64,000 bases of DNA, taken from contig NZ_BRVS01000008.1 in assembly GCF_026011795.1 (NCBI RefSeq), forward strand, positions 248,001 through 312,000, written 5' to 3'. Origin of the DNA: Arthrobacter mangrovi (GTDB lineage Bacteria > Actinomycetota > Actinomycetes > Actinomycetales > Micrococcaceae). How positions within the stretch are numbered: position 1 is the first letter of the stretch; every line of letters begins with the position of its first letter. The position numbers and the translations under genes were made by a program. Positions 17,656-25,788 of the stretch are shown here, in pieces. The notes below the pieces were generated by a model, which did no database searches, was not told where the DNA came from, and saw only the letters and a list, made by a program, of their open reading frames with translations.

Positions 17656-18558
17656 GTGTTCACGAACAATTCCGCGCGCCACCGCGCCACCCCGGCCCGC
17701 AACTTCCTCATCAGCGAGGCCACCAAGTCCGTTTCGGCCAACGCCGGCAAGGTCGGCCGCAGCGCCGCCGTCGTCACCGCCGGTGCCGGCCTGATGCTCG
17801 GTGCGGGCATGCCCGCCGCCAACGCCGCGGGCGAGGCCCCGGACCACGCCGCCGCGTACGTGGCTCCGGCCGCTGCCACCGAAGCCGCCGCCTCCGAGGC
17901 CGTGGCCGCAGTTGCCCAGTCCGCCGCTTCCGATGCCGCCGCCACCTCCCACACGGTGAAGCCGGGCGATACCCTCGGCGCCATCGCCAGCCAGTACGGC
18001 GTGGCCCTCGAGGATGTCTTCGCCGCCAACGGGATGGGCATGGAGTCCATCATCTACCCGGGCGACGTCATCGCCCTTTCCGGTGCCGCCGAGTCCGCTC
18101 CGGCTGCCCCGGCTCCCGCCGCCGAGGCCCCCGCCGCCGAGGCTCCGGCCCCGGAGATCGCCGCCGCTCCGGCCGGCAGCATGAACGTCTCCCTGGCCAG
18201 CGCCGAGATCTCCCCGGCGTCCGCCACCTCCGGCATTGCCGGCATCGCCAAGTCGATGGTCGGCAGCCCGTACGTCTGGGGCGGCACCACCCCGGCCGGC
18301 TGGGACTGCTCCGGGTTCACCAAGTGGGTCTACGCCCAGGCCGGAATCGACCTGCCCCGCACCAGCCAGGCCCAGGCCGCTGCCCTGACCCCGACCAGCA
18401 ACCCGAAGCCGGGCGACCTGGTGTCGCAGAACGGCGGAAGCCACATCGGCATCTACCTCGGCGGCGGCAAGATGGTCAGCGCCCTGAACCCGGGCGACGG
18501 CACCCTGGTCCACCCGACCAGCTGGATGAGCGTCGACGGTTACTACACCGCTGGCTAA
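17656..18558 (+). CDS. Secreted LysM-NlpC/P60 peptidoglycan endopeptidase
   Basis: A 300-residue exported wall hydrolase. A long N-terminal signal sequence (hydrophobic stretch AAVVTAGAGLMLGAGM, cleavage near ANA-A) is followed by an Ala-rich linker, one LysM domain (residues 99-142, HTVKPGDTLGAIASQYGV) and an NlpC/P60 domain (~195-300) with Cys218 in DCSGF and His263 in SHIGIY. It should cut peptide stems of peptidoglycan. The GTG start has a strong ribosome site 7 nt upstream, immediately after the c-di-AMP riboswitch, so expression responds to this cell-wall/osmotic signal. A hairpin follows. Confidence 0.95.
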   Translation: MFTNNSARHRATPARNFLISEATKSVSANAGKVGRSAAVVTAGAGLMLGAGMPAANAAGEAPDHAAAYVAPAAATEAAASEAVAAVAQSAASDAAATSHTVKPGDTLGAIASQYGVALEDVFAANGMGMESIIYPGDVIALSGAAESAPAAPAPAAEAPAAEAPAPEIAAAPAGSMNVSLASAEISPASATSGIAGIAKSMVGSPYVWGGTTPAGWDCSGFTKWVYAQAGIDLPRTSQAQAAALTPTSNPKPGDLVSQNGGSHIGIYLGGGKMVSALNPGDGTLVHPTSWMSVDGYYTAG

Positions 18559-18608
18559 AACGTAGGCTTCCGGGCCGGCCCTTCCCCCATAGGCCGTCCC
18601 GGGATCGC

Positions 18609-18648
18609 GGAGCAGCTCCGTTCGGATTCGTTCCGGCGGAGCTGCTCC
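18609..18648 (+). terminator. Hairpin terminator after the NlpC/P60 gene
   Basis: A perfect 12-bp stem (18609-18620 with 18637-18648), 16-nt loop, followed by CTTT. Confidence 0.7.
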
Positions 18649-18780
18649 CTTTAACTCCCTGGCTCCGGTTAACTCCCCGGCCCCGGGAACCTGCGGACCG
18701 GCCCGGATTCACTCTTCCGGGGGAGCGGATCCGCCCCTCCGGGGGATCACCGGCACAGGCGGACTGGCCAGACTGAAGCC

Positions 18781-19917
18781 ATGGCTATTTCACCCCCACC
18801 GTCCCCCGGTCCCCTGCCGCCGTCAGATAGCACCTCGGGTGCCGTATCCCGTAGTTTCCGCGTGCGCGGGGACGGGCTGGTTTCCGCCGCCCCGCTGCTG
18901 ACCGCGGTAGCCGCGCTCAGCTACGCCGCCGCCGCCTTCGCCGTCGTCTTTACCGGCGGTACCCTGCCGCTCGCCGACCCCGCCGTACCCGTGGCATTGG
19001 CCCCGCTGAACGGTCCGCTTGGCGAAGTGCTCCTGTACCTGCTGCCAGCGGCCGCCGTGCCCGGCGGCCTGCTGGCGCTGGCCGTCCACGTGCGCCGGCG
19101 CCCGCGACGGCTGCTGGTCGGCGCGGCCGTCACCTTTGCGGGCCTCTATGCCGCGGCGGTCCTGCTGCTCATCGTGGACACCCGCATCCTGACCATGCTG
19201 GGATATGTTCCCTTCCTGCTGGTCCTCGCGCTGACCGATCCGGCTGCCCTGCCGGGAGATTACGGCTGGCCGATCGTCGGGCACCAGGTCGTGCTGCTGG
19301 CCGGGGTCGCGCTCTGGGCCATGACCGCGGCCGCCTGCCTCCGGAAGTCCCAAGGCGGCTGCCGGCGCTGCGGCCGCCGAAAGGGTGGCGGCCCGTTCAC
19401 CGCCAGCGCCGCCCGCAGCTGGGGTAAGCCCGTAACCATAGCCGCCGCTGCGATTCCTGCGGCCTATGGAGCCACGCGGTTCGCGTGGGCAGCCGGGATC
19501 CCGCTGGGGATCAGCCCGGAGGTCCTCGCCATGATGCAGGAGACCGGGATGGTGTACGCAGGCCTCGGCCTGGCCTCGATGGCGCTGCTTGGCACGATCC
19601 TGACGCTCGGGCTCCTCCAGCGCTGGGGTTCGGCCGTTCCCCGCTGGATCCCGTGGCTGGGCGGACGCCGGGTGCCGGTCCGGCTCGCGGTCATACCCGC
19701 CGGCCTGGTCTCCGTCGTGGTAGTCCCGGCCGGAGCCACCTATTTGAGGATCTTCACCTCGGGAATCTCCACCGGCATCCCGTTCGATGCGGTCAACTGG
19801 GCCACCGGCGCGCCCACCCTGCTCTGGGTCCTGTGGGGCCCGCTGCTGGCGGCCGCCACGCTGGCCTACTACCTGAAGCGGCGCCCCGGCTGCCTGCGGT
19901 GCGGACGGGAAGGATGA
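18781..19917 (+). CDS. Multispanning membrane protein of unknown function
   Basis: A 378-residue protein with about eight or nine hydrophobic segments. Two Cys motifs face soluble loops: CRRCGRRKGG in a central loop (near residue 195) and CLRCGREG at the extreme C-terminus, so each end of the cytoplasmic face carries a CxxCG element that could bind metal together. Gene order places it directly before a two-component system (69 nt to the kinase start), so it may be a sensor accessory or a target. A -10-like CAGACT ends 6 nt before the ATG, suggesting leaderless translation. I do not recognise the family. Confidence 0.7.
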   Translation: MAISPPPSPGPLPPSDSTSGAVSRSFRVRGDGLVSAAPLLTAVAALSYAAAAFAVVFTGGTLPLADPAVPVALAPLNGPLGEVLLYLLPAAAVPGGLLALAVHVRRRPRRLLVGAAVTFAGLYAAAVLLLIVDTRILTMLGYVPFLLVLALTDPAALPGDYGWPIVGHQVVLLAGVALWAMTAAACLRKSQGGCRRCGRRKGGGPFTASAARSWGKPVTIAAAAIPAAYGATRFAWAAGIPLGISPEVLAMMQETGMVYAGLGLASMALLGTILTLGLLQRWGSAVPRWIPWLGGRRVPVRLAVIPAGLVSVVVVPAGATYLRIFTSGISTGIPFDAVNWATGAPTLLWVLWGPLLAAATLAYYLKRRPGCLRCGREG

Positions 19918-19986
19918 CCGGTGCGGGGCACGAAGGCTGATCCGGCGCGGGCGCACCTTCCCGGCCGGATAGGCAAGAATAGGGCC

Positions 19987-21393
19987 ATGACCGAGTCGGG
20001 CCGTCCCGTGGCGCGGCGGGCGGGGCTGATCTTCAGGCACTTTGTGTTCATGATGATCGGCGCCCTGCTCGCCGTGCCGTATTTCGCGGTGTTCATCTGG
20101 GCCACGCAGCTGGCGGCGGTGAGTGCCGGCCTGGCGTCGTTCGCCTTCGCGATCCTCTTCGCCCTTCTGGCCGTCCCTGCTCTGCTGCCCGTGACGCGTG
20201 AACTCGAGCGCACGGCGGTGCGGGAACTGCTGGCGGTGGACCTGCCCGGCTCGCCGGACATGTCCGCCCTGCCCGGCCAGCCAGGCCGGCCAGGCTTCGG
20301 CCGGCGTTGGCGCGGCGCGGCTTGGTACCTGATCCACCTGCTGTCCGGGTCCCTGCTGCTGCTCGCCCTGGTTGTGGCCGGCCCCGTGCTTCTGTCGATC
20401 ATTTTCTCCTGGCTCGCAGGAAGGCGGCAGGCCGTCGCGGAGGTGGCCGCCGCCGTCGTCCCCTTTGCGGATACGGCGACGGCCGCCCTCTGGGCCGCCG
20501 GACTGGGACTGGCCGTGCTGGTGTTCACGGTGTTGACCGGCAGCGCCCTGCCGCACTGGGCCCGCGGCCTGCTCGGGCCGGGCCCCGAGGAACTGGCAGC
20601 CCTGGACGAGGCGCGCGCCCGCGACGACGCGAGGCGGAACGGGCTGGCCCGGGAGTTACACGATTCCGTCGGGCACGCGCTGACCGTCACCACGCTGCAG
20701 GCCACCGCCGCCCAGGGCCTGCTTGCACGCGATCCCGCGGCGGCGGCGCGTGCCATGCAGGCCGCCGCCGAGACCGGCCGGGCAGCCCTCGCCGAACTGG
20801 ATCGCGTCATCGGCATCCTTCGGTCGCCCGTCCCCGAGGAACCCGGTGCCGGCCTTGAGGAACTCCCGCGCGTGCTCGCCCGCTTCGCCGGCCAGGGCCT
20901 GGCGGTGGAGCATGATCACGACGGCGAGGGGCTCGCCCGGCTCCCCGGGGACGTCTCGGCCGCCGCGCTCCGGATCCTGCAGGAGGGCCTGACCAACGCC
21001 CTGAAATACGGGCACCCGGCGCGGGCCCGGCTCCGGATCAGCGCCGACGCCGGCACTCTGCGCGTCCGGCTCAGCAATCCCGTCCGTGCGCGGGCAGATG
21101 ATGCCGGCGCGGTTGCCGGTTCCGCGCCGGCACCGGGGGTCGCGGCCCGTAACGCCGCAGCCTCGCCGGGACCTGCCGTTCCAGGCGCTTCCCCTCTTGC
21201 CTCCGCCGGGGGCCGCGGCCTCGACGGCATGCGCGAACGCGCCCGGCTGGTCGGCGGGACCGTGCAGGCGGGATTGGCGGACCGCCAGTGGATCCTCGAC
21301 GTCGCCCTGCCGATCCCCGGCACACCCGGTTCCGGCGGCGCGGCCGGGCGGCGAGGGGTGGATGCCGCCGCCGGGGGTGACCGGCATGAGTGA
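19987..21393 (+). CDS. Membrane sensor histidine kinase, NarL/DesK-type (HisKA_3)
   Basis: A 468-residue kinase. The N-terminal ~180 residues hold about four membrane segments (FRHFVFMMIGALLAVPYFAVFIW and others). The phospho-acceptor helix has LARELHDSVGHALTV, typical of HisKA_3, and the ATPase domain has ILQEGLTNALKYG and GRGLDGMRERARLVGG. A disordered Ala/Pro insert separates the N box from the last G box. The ATG at 19987 is chosen because a -10-like AAGAAT ends 6 nt before it; an in-frame GTG at 19921 with GGAAGGA upstream is a real alternative. It overlaps the response-regulator gene by 8 nt. Confidence 0.88.
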   Translation: MTESGRPVARRAGLIFRHFVFMMIGALLAVPYFAVFIWATQLAAVSAGLASFAFAILFALLAVPALLPVTRELERTAVRELLAVDLPGSPDMSALPGQPGRPGFGRRWRGAAWYLIHLLSGSLLLLALVVAGPVLLSIIFSWLAGRRQAVAEVAAAVVPFADTATAALWAAGLGLAVLVFTVLTGSALPHWARGLLGPGPEELAALDEARARDDARRNGLARELHDSVGHALTVTTLQATAAQGLLARDPAAAARAMQAAAETGRAALAELDRVIGILRSPVPEEPGAGLEELPRVLARFAGQGLAVEHDHDGEGLARLPGDVSAAALRILQEGLTNALKYGHPARARLRISADAGTLRVRLSNPVRARADDAGAVAGSAPAPGVAARNAAASPGPAVPGASPLASAGGRGLDGMRERARLVGGTVQAGLADRQWILDVALPIPGTPGSGGAAGRRGVDAAAGGDRHE

Positions 21394-22084
21394 GCCGATC
21401 CGTATCCTGCTCGCCGACGACGAGCCCCTGATCCGCTCCGGCCTCTCCGCCATCCTGTCCCTGGAGCAGGACCTGGCCGTCGTGGGTGAAGCAGGCGACG
21501 GGGCCGAAGTCTGGACCCAGGTCCGGCGGCTGGAACCGGACGTCGTCATGATGGACGTCCGGATGCCGCGGATGGACGGCATCGAAGCCACCGCGCGGCT
21601 CGTCGCGGACTCGGGACGGCTCAACCGGGTCCCGCGGATCCTGATCCTGACCACCTTCGAGAGCGACGACTATGTCTACGACGCCCTCAAGGCCGGTGCC
21701 GACGGTTTCCTCCTCAAGCGTGCCCGCCCCGATGAGCTCATCCGCACCGTGCGGGCCGTGGCGGCGGGCGAGTCCATCGTCTTTCCGGCCAAATTGCGCG
21801 AACTCGTGGCCGGGAGGCGATCGCGGGGACTGGCAGCCGCACCGGGCGGACAGGCCGCCGGACCGGACCTCGTGTCGCGGGCGGGGCTCAGCGTCCGCGA
21901 GGCCGAAGTCCTGCGACACATGGCCGAGGGACACAGCAACCAGGAAATCGCCGGCCTGCTGTTCCTCGGGGTAGAGACGGTCAAGAGCCACGTCGGCTCC
22001 ATCCTCGCCAAACTGGGCGTGCGGGACCGGACGCAGGCCGTCATCGCCGCCTACGAGTCCGGGTTCATCCGTCCCGGTCGCTGA
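21386..22084 (+). CDS. LuxR/NarL-type response regulator
   Basis: A 232-residue regulator with an N-terminal receiver (ADDEPLIRSGL; phospho-acceptor in VVMMDVRMPRMDG; conserved Thr in LILTTF; Lys in FLLKRA) and a C-terminal LuxR helix-turn-helix (LSVREAEVLRHMAEGHSNQEIAG, VKSHVGSILAKLGVRDRTQAV). It is translationally coupled to the kinase. This pair resembles LiaSR/DesRK-like envelope stress systems in domain layout, but its signal and targets cannot be read from the sequence. Confidence 0.92.
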   Translation: MSEPIRILLADDEPLIRSGLSAILSLEQDLAVVGEAGDGAEVWTQVRRLEPDVVMMDVRMPRMDGIEATARLVADSGRLNRVPRILILTTFESDDYVYDALKAGADGFLLKRARPDELIRTVRAVAAGESIVFPAKLRELVAGRRSRGLAAAPGGQAAGPDLVSRAGLSVREAEVLRHMAEGHSNQEIAGLLFLGVETVKSHVGSILAKLGVRDRTQAVIAAYESGFIRPGR

Positions 22085-22096
22085 ATGTGCCCCGGG

Positions 22097-22330
22097 CTAC
22101 GCCCGGTCGGCCAGGTCGGTGTGCCCTGATTCGCGTGCGCAGTGTGCACAACAGTAGATCTGACCGCCGGCCTCTACACCGTGGCCCAGGATCCGGCAGC
22201 TGCAGTGGGCGCAGGCCGGTGCCATGGCCTGCACGGCACATTCGAAACTGTCGAAGGTCTTGGTCTCCTCGCCCTTCGTGATGGTGAACGTCTTGTCGTA
22301 GGTGTTGCCGCAGGTATCGCACGTCGCCAT
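22097..22330 (-). CDS. Small Cys-rich metal-binding protein, bacterial metallothionein-like
   Basis: A 77-residue protein with nine cysteines. The N-terminal part has CDTCGNTYD, like a treble-clef zinc ribbon. The C-terminal part (CAHCSCRILGHGVEAGG, YCCAHCARESGH) resembles cyanobacterial SmtA-type metallothioneins with the CxxCxC ... YCC/S..C..H pattern. It would chelate Zn, Cd or Cu. The start at 22330 has GAGGGAG upstream; longer in-frame extensions lack a ribosome site. No metal-responsive ArsR regulator is adjacent. It converges on the response-regulator gene with an 12-nt gap. Confidence 0.75.
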   Translation of the reverse strand: MATCDTCGNTYDKTFTITKGEETKTFDSFECAVQAMAPACAHCSCRILGHGVEAGGQIYCCAHCARESGHTDLADRA

Positions 22331-22451
22331 GGCGAGGCTCCCTCTTCGATCGCGGCGGCCACCGGAGCCGCCGGCTGCCGTTGCCGTATCCGGCACGAGC
22401 CAACTTACTCGCGCCCGCGGCAAATGCAACGCCCAAATCCGGGCCCGCGGG

Positions 22452-22457
22452 TAAGGT
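22452..22457 (+). promoter_or_regulatory. -10 box (TAAGGT) for the coiled-coil gene
   Basis: TAAGGT ends 7 nt before the GTG at 22465, and no ribosome site is present, suggesting a leaderless mRNA. Confidence 0.45.
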
Positions 22458-22464
22458 GAGGTCC

Positions 22465-23403
22465 GTGGACCTCGTGACCATCGCCGTCGAACTCTACGCC
22501 CTGATGCCCGATGAGTTCACGGCGGCGCGGAACGCGAAGGCGAAGGAACTCGGCGCGGCCGGCGAGAAGGAACTGGCCCGGCAGGTCAGGGCGCTGCCCA
22601 AGGCGTCCGCGGCGGCGTGGCTGGTCAACATGCTGGTCTCGCGGCGGCGCGAGGAAACGGACCAGGTGCTGGAACTGGGGGCGGCGCTCCGCGAGGCGCA
22701 GGAGGAGCTGGATCCGGGGCAGCTGAAGGAGCTCGGCCGGCGGCGTCACCAGCTCCTGGCTGCCATCGTGAAGGAGGGACGTTCGCTCGCCGGGGAACTC
22801 GGTCATCCGATCAGCGCGGCCATCGGCGACGAGGCAGAGCAGACGCTCCGGGCGGCGATGGCGGATGCCGATGCGGCCGCCGCCGTGGCCAGCGGCCGGC
22901 TTGTCAGGTCGTTGACCGCCAGCGGGCTGGAACCGGTAGAGCTCGACGGCGCCGTGGCCGGACCGCTGCCCTCCGTGCGTTCGGCGCGGACCGGCCGGCC
23001 GGCGAAATCCACCAGGCCCAAGGTGGTCGAGGAGCCCGTCCCTGCCGGGAAGCGGCGCGCCGACCGGGCAGAGCGTGCCGAGCAGCGGAAAGCGGAAGAA
23101 GCCGCGCGCGCTTCCCAGCAGGCCCGCGCGGAACTGGAGCGGGCCGAGAAGCGGGTGGCCAAGGCCGAGGCGGAGGCGGAGAAGGCGCAGCATCGGCTGC
23201 AGGACGTGGCGGCGCGGCGGGAAGAACTGGCCGGGGAGCTGGCGGAGCTCAAGGCGCGGATGCGCGAGCTGGACAAGGAAATCGCCGCCGCGGACCGGGA
23301 GGCGGATATCGCCCAGGCTGTCAAGGAGGAAGCCGAGGCCGGCCTGGGCAAGCTCGAGGCCGAGGCTTACCGGGCCCGGAAGCGGCTGGACCAGCTCGGC
23401 TGA
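22465..23403 (+). CDS. Coiled-coil protein of unknown function
   Basis: A 312-residue protein. The N-terminal ~150 residues are helical without a recognised fold (LVTIAVELYALMPDEFTAARN, LPKASAAAWLVNMLVSRRREE). Residues ~205-305 form a strongly predicted heptad coiled coil rich in Glu, Ala, Arg and Lys. The GTG at 22465 is chosen over upstream codons because a -10 box lies directly before it and the upstream part overlaps the divergent promoter region. It has no membrane segment. Similar proteins are found in actinobacteria as conserved hypotheticals; function unknown. Confidence 0.7.
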   Translation: MDLVTIAVELYALMPDEFTAARNAKAKELGAAGEKELARQVRALPKASAAAWLVNMLVSRRREETDQVLELGAALREAQEELDPGQLKELGRRRHQLLAAIVKEGRSLAGELGHPISAAIGDEAEQTLRAAMADADAAAAVASGRLVRSLTASGLEPVELDGAVAGPLPSVRSARTGRPAKSTRPKVVEEPVPAGKRRADRAERAEQRKAEEAARASQQARAELERAEKRVAKAEAEAEKAQHRLQDVAARREELAGELAELKARMRELDKEIAAADREADIAQAVKEEAEAGLGKLEAEAYRARKRLDQLG

Positions 23404-23496
23404 CCTTGCGGGTTGAACGCGCTCGGGGCTACGAGACCGTTTGATCCGGCCCGGCCGTAGCGCGGCTCGGACCGGTCAAACCGGAAAGGCCTGGAC

Positions 23497-23904
23497 CTAG
23501 TTCTCGGCGTTCTCCGCCTCTTCACCGTTCTCGGAGTTATCCGAGTTACCGGACTCGTGCGTGTTCTCCGAGGAGCCGGAGCAGTTCGCGCCCAGCTGCC
23601 GGACGGCCTCCGCGGGAACCGCGTCGCCGGCCTGGGCGACCTGGTTGAGCGGCCCGGTCACGGACTCGGGCGCGCCCGCCCTCTCGGCGGCAGAGACCAG
23701 GCCGGCCAGGAACTGCTGCTCCGACGCGCTGACTGCACCGTCGTCGAGCACGCCGCAGATCTGGTCGGTCACTTCCTGGACGGCAGCGTTGGTGATGTCG
23801 TCGACCGCCTGGTTCGCGGCATCGGAGGCGGCATCCCCCACCGCGCTGCAACCGGTGGCAAGGAGGGCAAGGGGCACAAGGATCAGGGCTGAGAAACGGC
23901 GCAT
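23497..23904 (-). CDS. Secreted lipoprotein with acidic tail
   Basis: A 135-residue lipoprotein. The start at 23904 gives a classic lipid signal (ALILVPLALLATGC, lipobox cysteine near residue 19). The body is helical with two further Cys, and the last ~28 residues are Ser/Asn/Glu-rich and probably disordered (SENTHESGNSDNSENGEE). The gene follows the DHA2 exporter on the same strand at an 17-nt distance, so they may share transcription. No functional family is recognised. Confidence 0.75.
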   Translation of the reverse strand: MRRFSALILVPLALLATGCSAVGDAASDAANQAVDDITNAAVQEVTDQICGVLDDGAVSASEQQFLAGLVSAAERAGAPESVTGPLNQVAQAGDAVPAEAVRQLGANCSGSSENTHESGNSDNSENGEEAENAEN

Positions 23905-23921
23905 CGCTGACCACCCTACCG

Positions 23922-25439
23922 TCAGTGGACCGGAACGCCCGCTTCGGACGGCGCGGCCACCTCCGGCAGCCTGACGAAGAAGCCCGCGACGACGCCCAGG
24001 ACGGAGATCACGGCGCCGCACAGGAAGGCCGCATGGATGCCACCGGCCAGGGCCTGCTGCTCCCCCGCCCCCGTGGCCGCGAGCGCGGCCGACTGCAGCG
24101 TCATCACCGAGATGAACAATGCCGTGCCGGCGGCACCGGCCAGCTGCTGCACCGTGCCGACCACCGCGGAACCGTGCGAGTACAGCTCCGGGCGCAGCGA
24201 GGCCAGCGCCGAGGTCAGCAGCGGCGTGAAGGTCAGCCCCAGTCCCACGCTCAGGCACACGTGCGCGGCCAGGACCAGGAACACCGGCGTCGTTTCATTC
24301 ATCATCGCCAGGCCCCAGAACACCAGGCTCACCAGGACCGTACCGGGCAGCACGAGGATCCGGGCGCCGCGGGCGTCGTAGATCCGTCCCACCACGGGCC
24401 CGAGCAGGCCCATGACCAGGCCGCCGGGCAGCAGCAGCGCCCCCGTGGCCAGCGGGTCCAGCCCGAGGACCGACTGCAGGTAGATCGGCAGCACGATGAT
24501 CATGCCGAACAGCGCCATCATGAGCACGACGACGGTCAGGATCGAGATCGTGAAGGAGCGCGAGGCGAACGTGCGCAGGTCCAGCAGGGCCCGGTCCGTG
24601 CGCTGCAGCCGGAGCTGCCGGAGCACGAAGAGCAGCAGCGCCGCTCCGCCGACGACGAGCGGCAGCCATGCCGGCATCGTTCCCCCGCCATGGGCCGCTT
24701 CGCCCAGCTGGCTCAGGCCGTAGATCAGTCCGCCGAAGGCGAAGGCCGACACGACCACGGACAGCACGTCGATCGGCTTGTGCTTGGGCTCGGTGACGTT
24801 CTGGATGCGCAGCAGGCCCATGGTCAGGGCGGCCAGGGCGATCGGCAGCACCAGCCAGAACATCCAGCGCCAGTCGAGGATGCTGAGGATGAACCCGGAG
24901 ATGGTCGGGCCGATGGCCGGTGCCACGGAAATAACGATCGAAATGTTGCCCATGACTTTGCCCCGGGACGACGGCGGCACCAGCGTCATCACCGTCGTCA
25001 TCAGCAGGGGCATCATGATCGCGGTTCCCGTCGCCTGGACCACCCGGCCCGCGAGCAGGACCTCGAAGCCCGGTGCCAGCGCGGACACCAAGGTGCCCAG
25101 GCTGAACAGGCTCATCGCCGCGGCAAACACCGGGCGGGTATTGAAGCGCTGGAGCAGGAAGCCCGTCACCGGGATCACCACCGCCATGGTCAGCATGAAG
25201 GCGGTCGTCAGCCACTGCGCCGCGCCGGCAGTGATGTCCAGGTCCTCCATCAGGCGCGGCAGCGCCACACCCATGATGGTCTCGTTGAGGATCACCACGA
25301 ACGCCGACACCAGGAGCAGCGTGATCACCGTGCGGTCGCGCGGGGACAGCTTCTCCCCGACGGCGGAGGATTCAGCGGGCGCCTGGGGCGGCTGCGGCGG
25401 TGCCTGCCCGGGTGCAAGGGGCGATTTGTTGTCAGGCAC
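23922..25439 (-). CDS. DHA2-family multidrug MFS exporter (EmrB/QacA type)
   Basis: A 505-residue, 14-helix proton-driven exporter. Marks of the family: FVVILNETIMGVALPRL in helix 1, WLTTAFMLTMAVVIP in helix 2, LAGRVVQATGTAIMMPL in helix 4 and the antiporter motif C region VAPAIGPTISGFI in helix 5. It starts with GTG at 25439, preceded by AAGGA 7 nt upstream. A lipoprotein gene lies close downstream. No regulator gene is adjacent. The substrate is unknown; drugs or quaternary ammonium compounds are typical. Confidence 0.92.
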   Translation of the reverse strand: MPDNKSPLAPGQAPPQPPQAPAESSAVGEKLSPRDRTVITLLLVSAFVVILNETIMGVALPRLMEDLDITAGAAQWLTTAFMLTMAVVIPVTGFLLQRFNTRPVFAAAMSLFSLGTLVSALAPGFEVLLAGRVVQATGTAIMMPLLMTTVMTLVPPSSRGKVMGNISIVISVAPAIGPTISGFILSILDWRWMFWLVLPIALAALTMGLLRIQNVTEPKHKPIDVLSVVVSAFAFGGLIYGLSQLGEAAHGGGTMPAWLPLVVGGAALLLFVLRQLRLQRTDRALLDLRTFASRSFTISILTVVVLMMALFGMIIVLPIYLQSVLGLDPLATGALLLPGGLVMGLLGPVVGRIYDARGARILVLPGTVLVSLVFWGLAMMNETTPVFLVLAAHVCLSVGLGLTFTPLLTSALASLRPELYSHGSAVVGTVQQLAGAAGTALFISVMTLQSAALAATGAGEQQALAGGIHAAFLCGAVISVLGVVAGFFVRLPEVAAPSEAGVPVH

Positions 25440-25788
25440 AGTATTTCCTTAAGGAGCGCAAGAAGAAGAAAGAAGAATATGGGGCGGAACCGGAAGCCTG
25501 CCTAAGTGATCGGCACATCTCAATCAGTAAGCCCAAGCAAACAGCATAAACGCCGGCCGGCTCCAGGTCTATTCCCCAACCCCGAGGTTTGCGTCCGTCA
25601 CACTCGTTCCGGCCCGAGGGTTCGTGGGCTTCGCGCGCACGGAAAGCCCCGGCGGCCCGGAAGCCTGGGCGTCACCGGCCACGCCGGCGCCGGATAGGAG
25701 GACCGGAGCTGCATCGATTAAGATCGATGGTCGGGTCCCACCTCAGCCAGAGTCCCACCGCAGCCAAGCGGCCGGCAGAAAGTTCTTG
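25440..25788. other. Intergenic region between the exporter and the jetABC operon
   Basis: 349 bp between divergent genes. Bases 25441-25560 are relatively AT-rich and A-runs (AAGAAGAAGAAAG) sit just before the exporter gene. I see the exporter ribosome site but no clear palindrome, riboswitch, terminator or small gene. Promoters for both directions must lie here. Confidence 0.6.

Noticed and set aside
23404-23496. Inverted repeat between the coiled-coil and lipoprotein genes as a terminator
   Set aside because: ACCGTTTGATCCGG and CCGGTCAAACCGG are only partly complementary and the loop is long; support is too weak to annotate.
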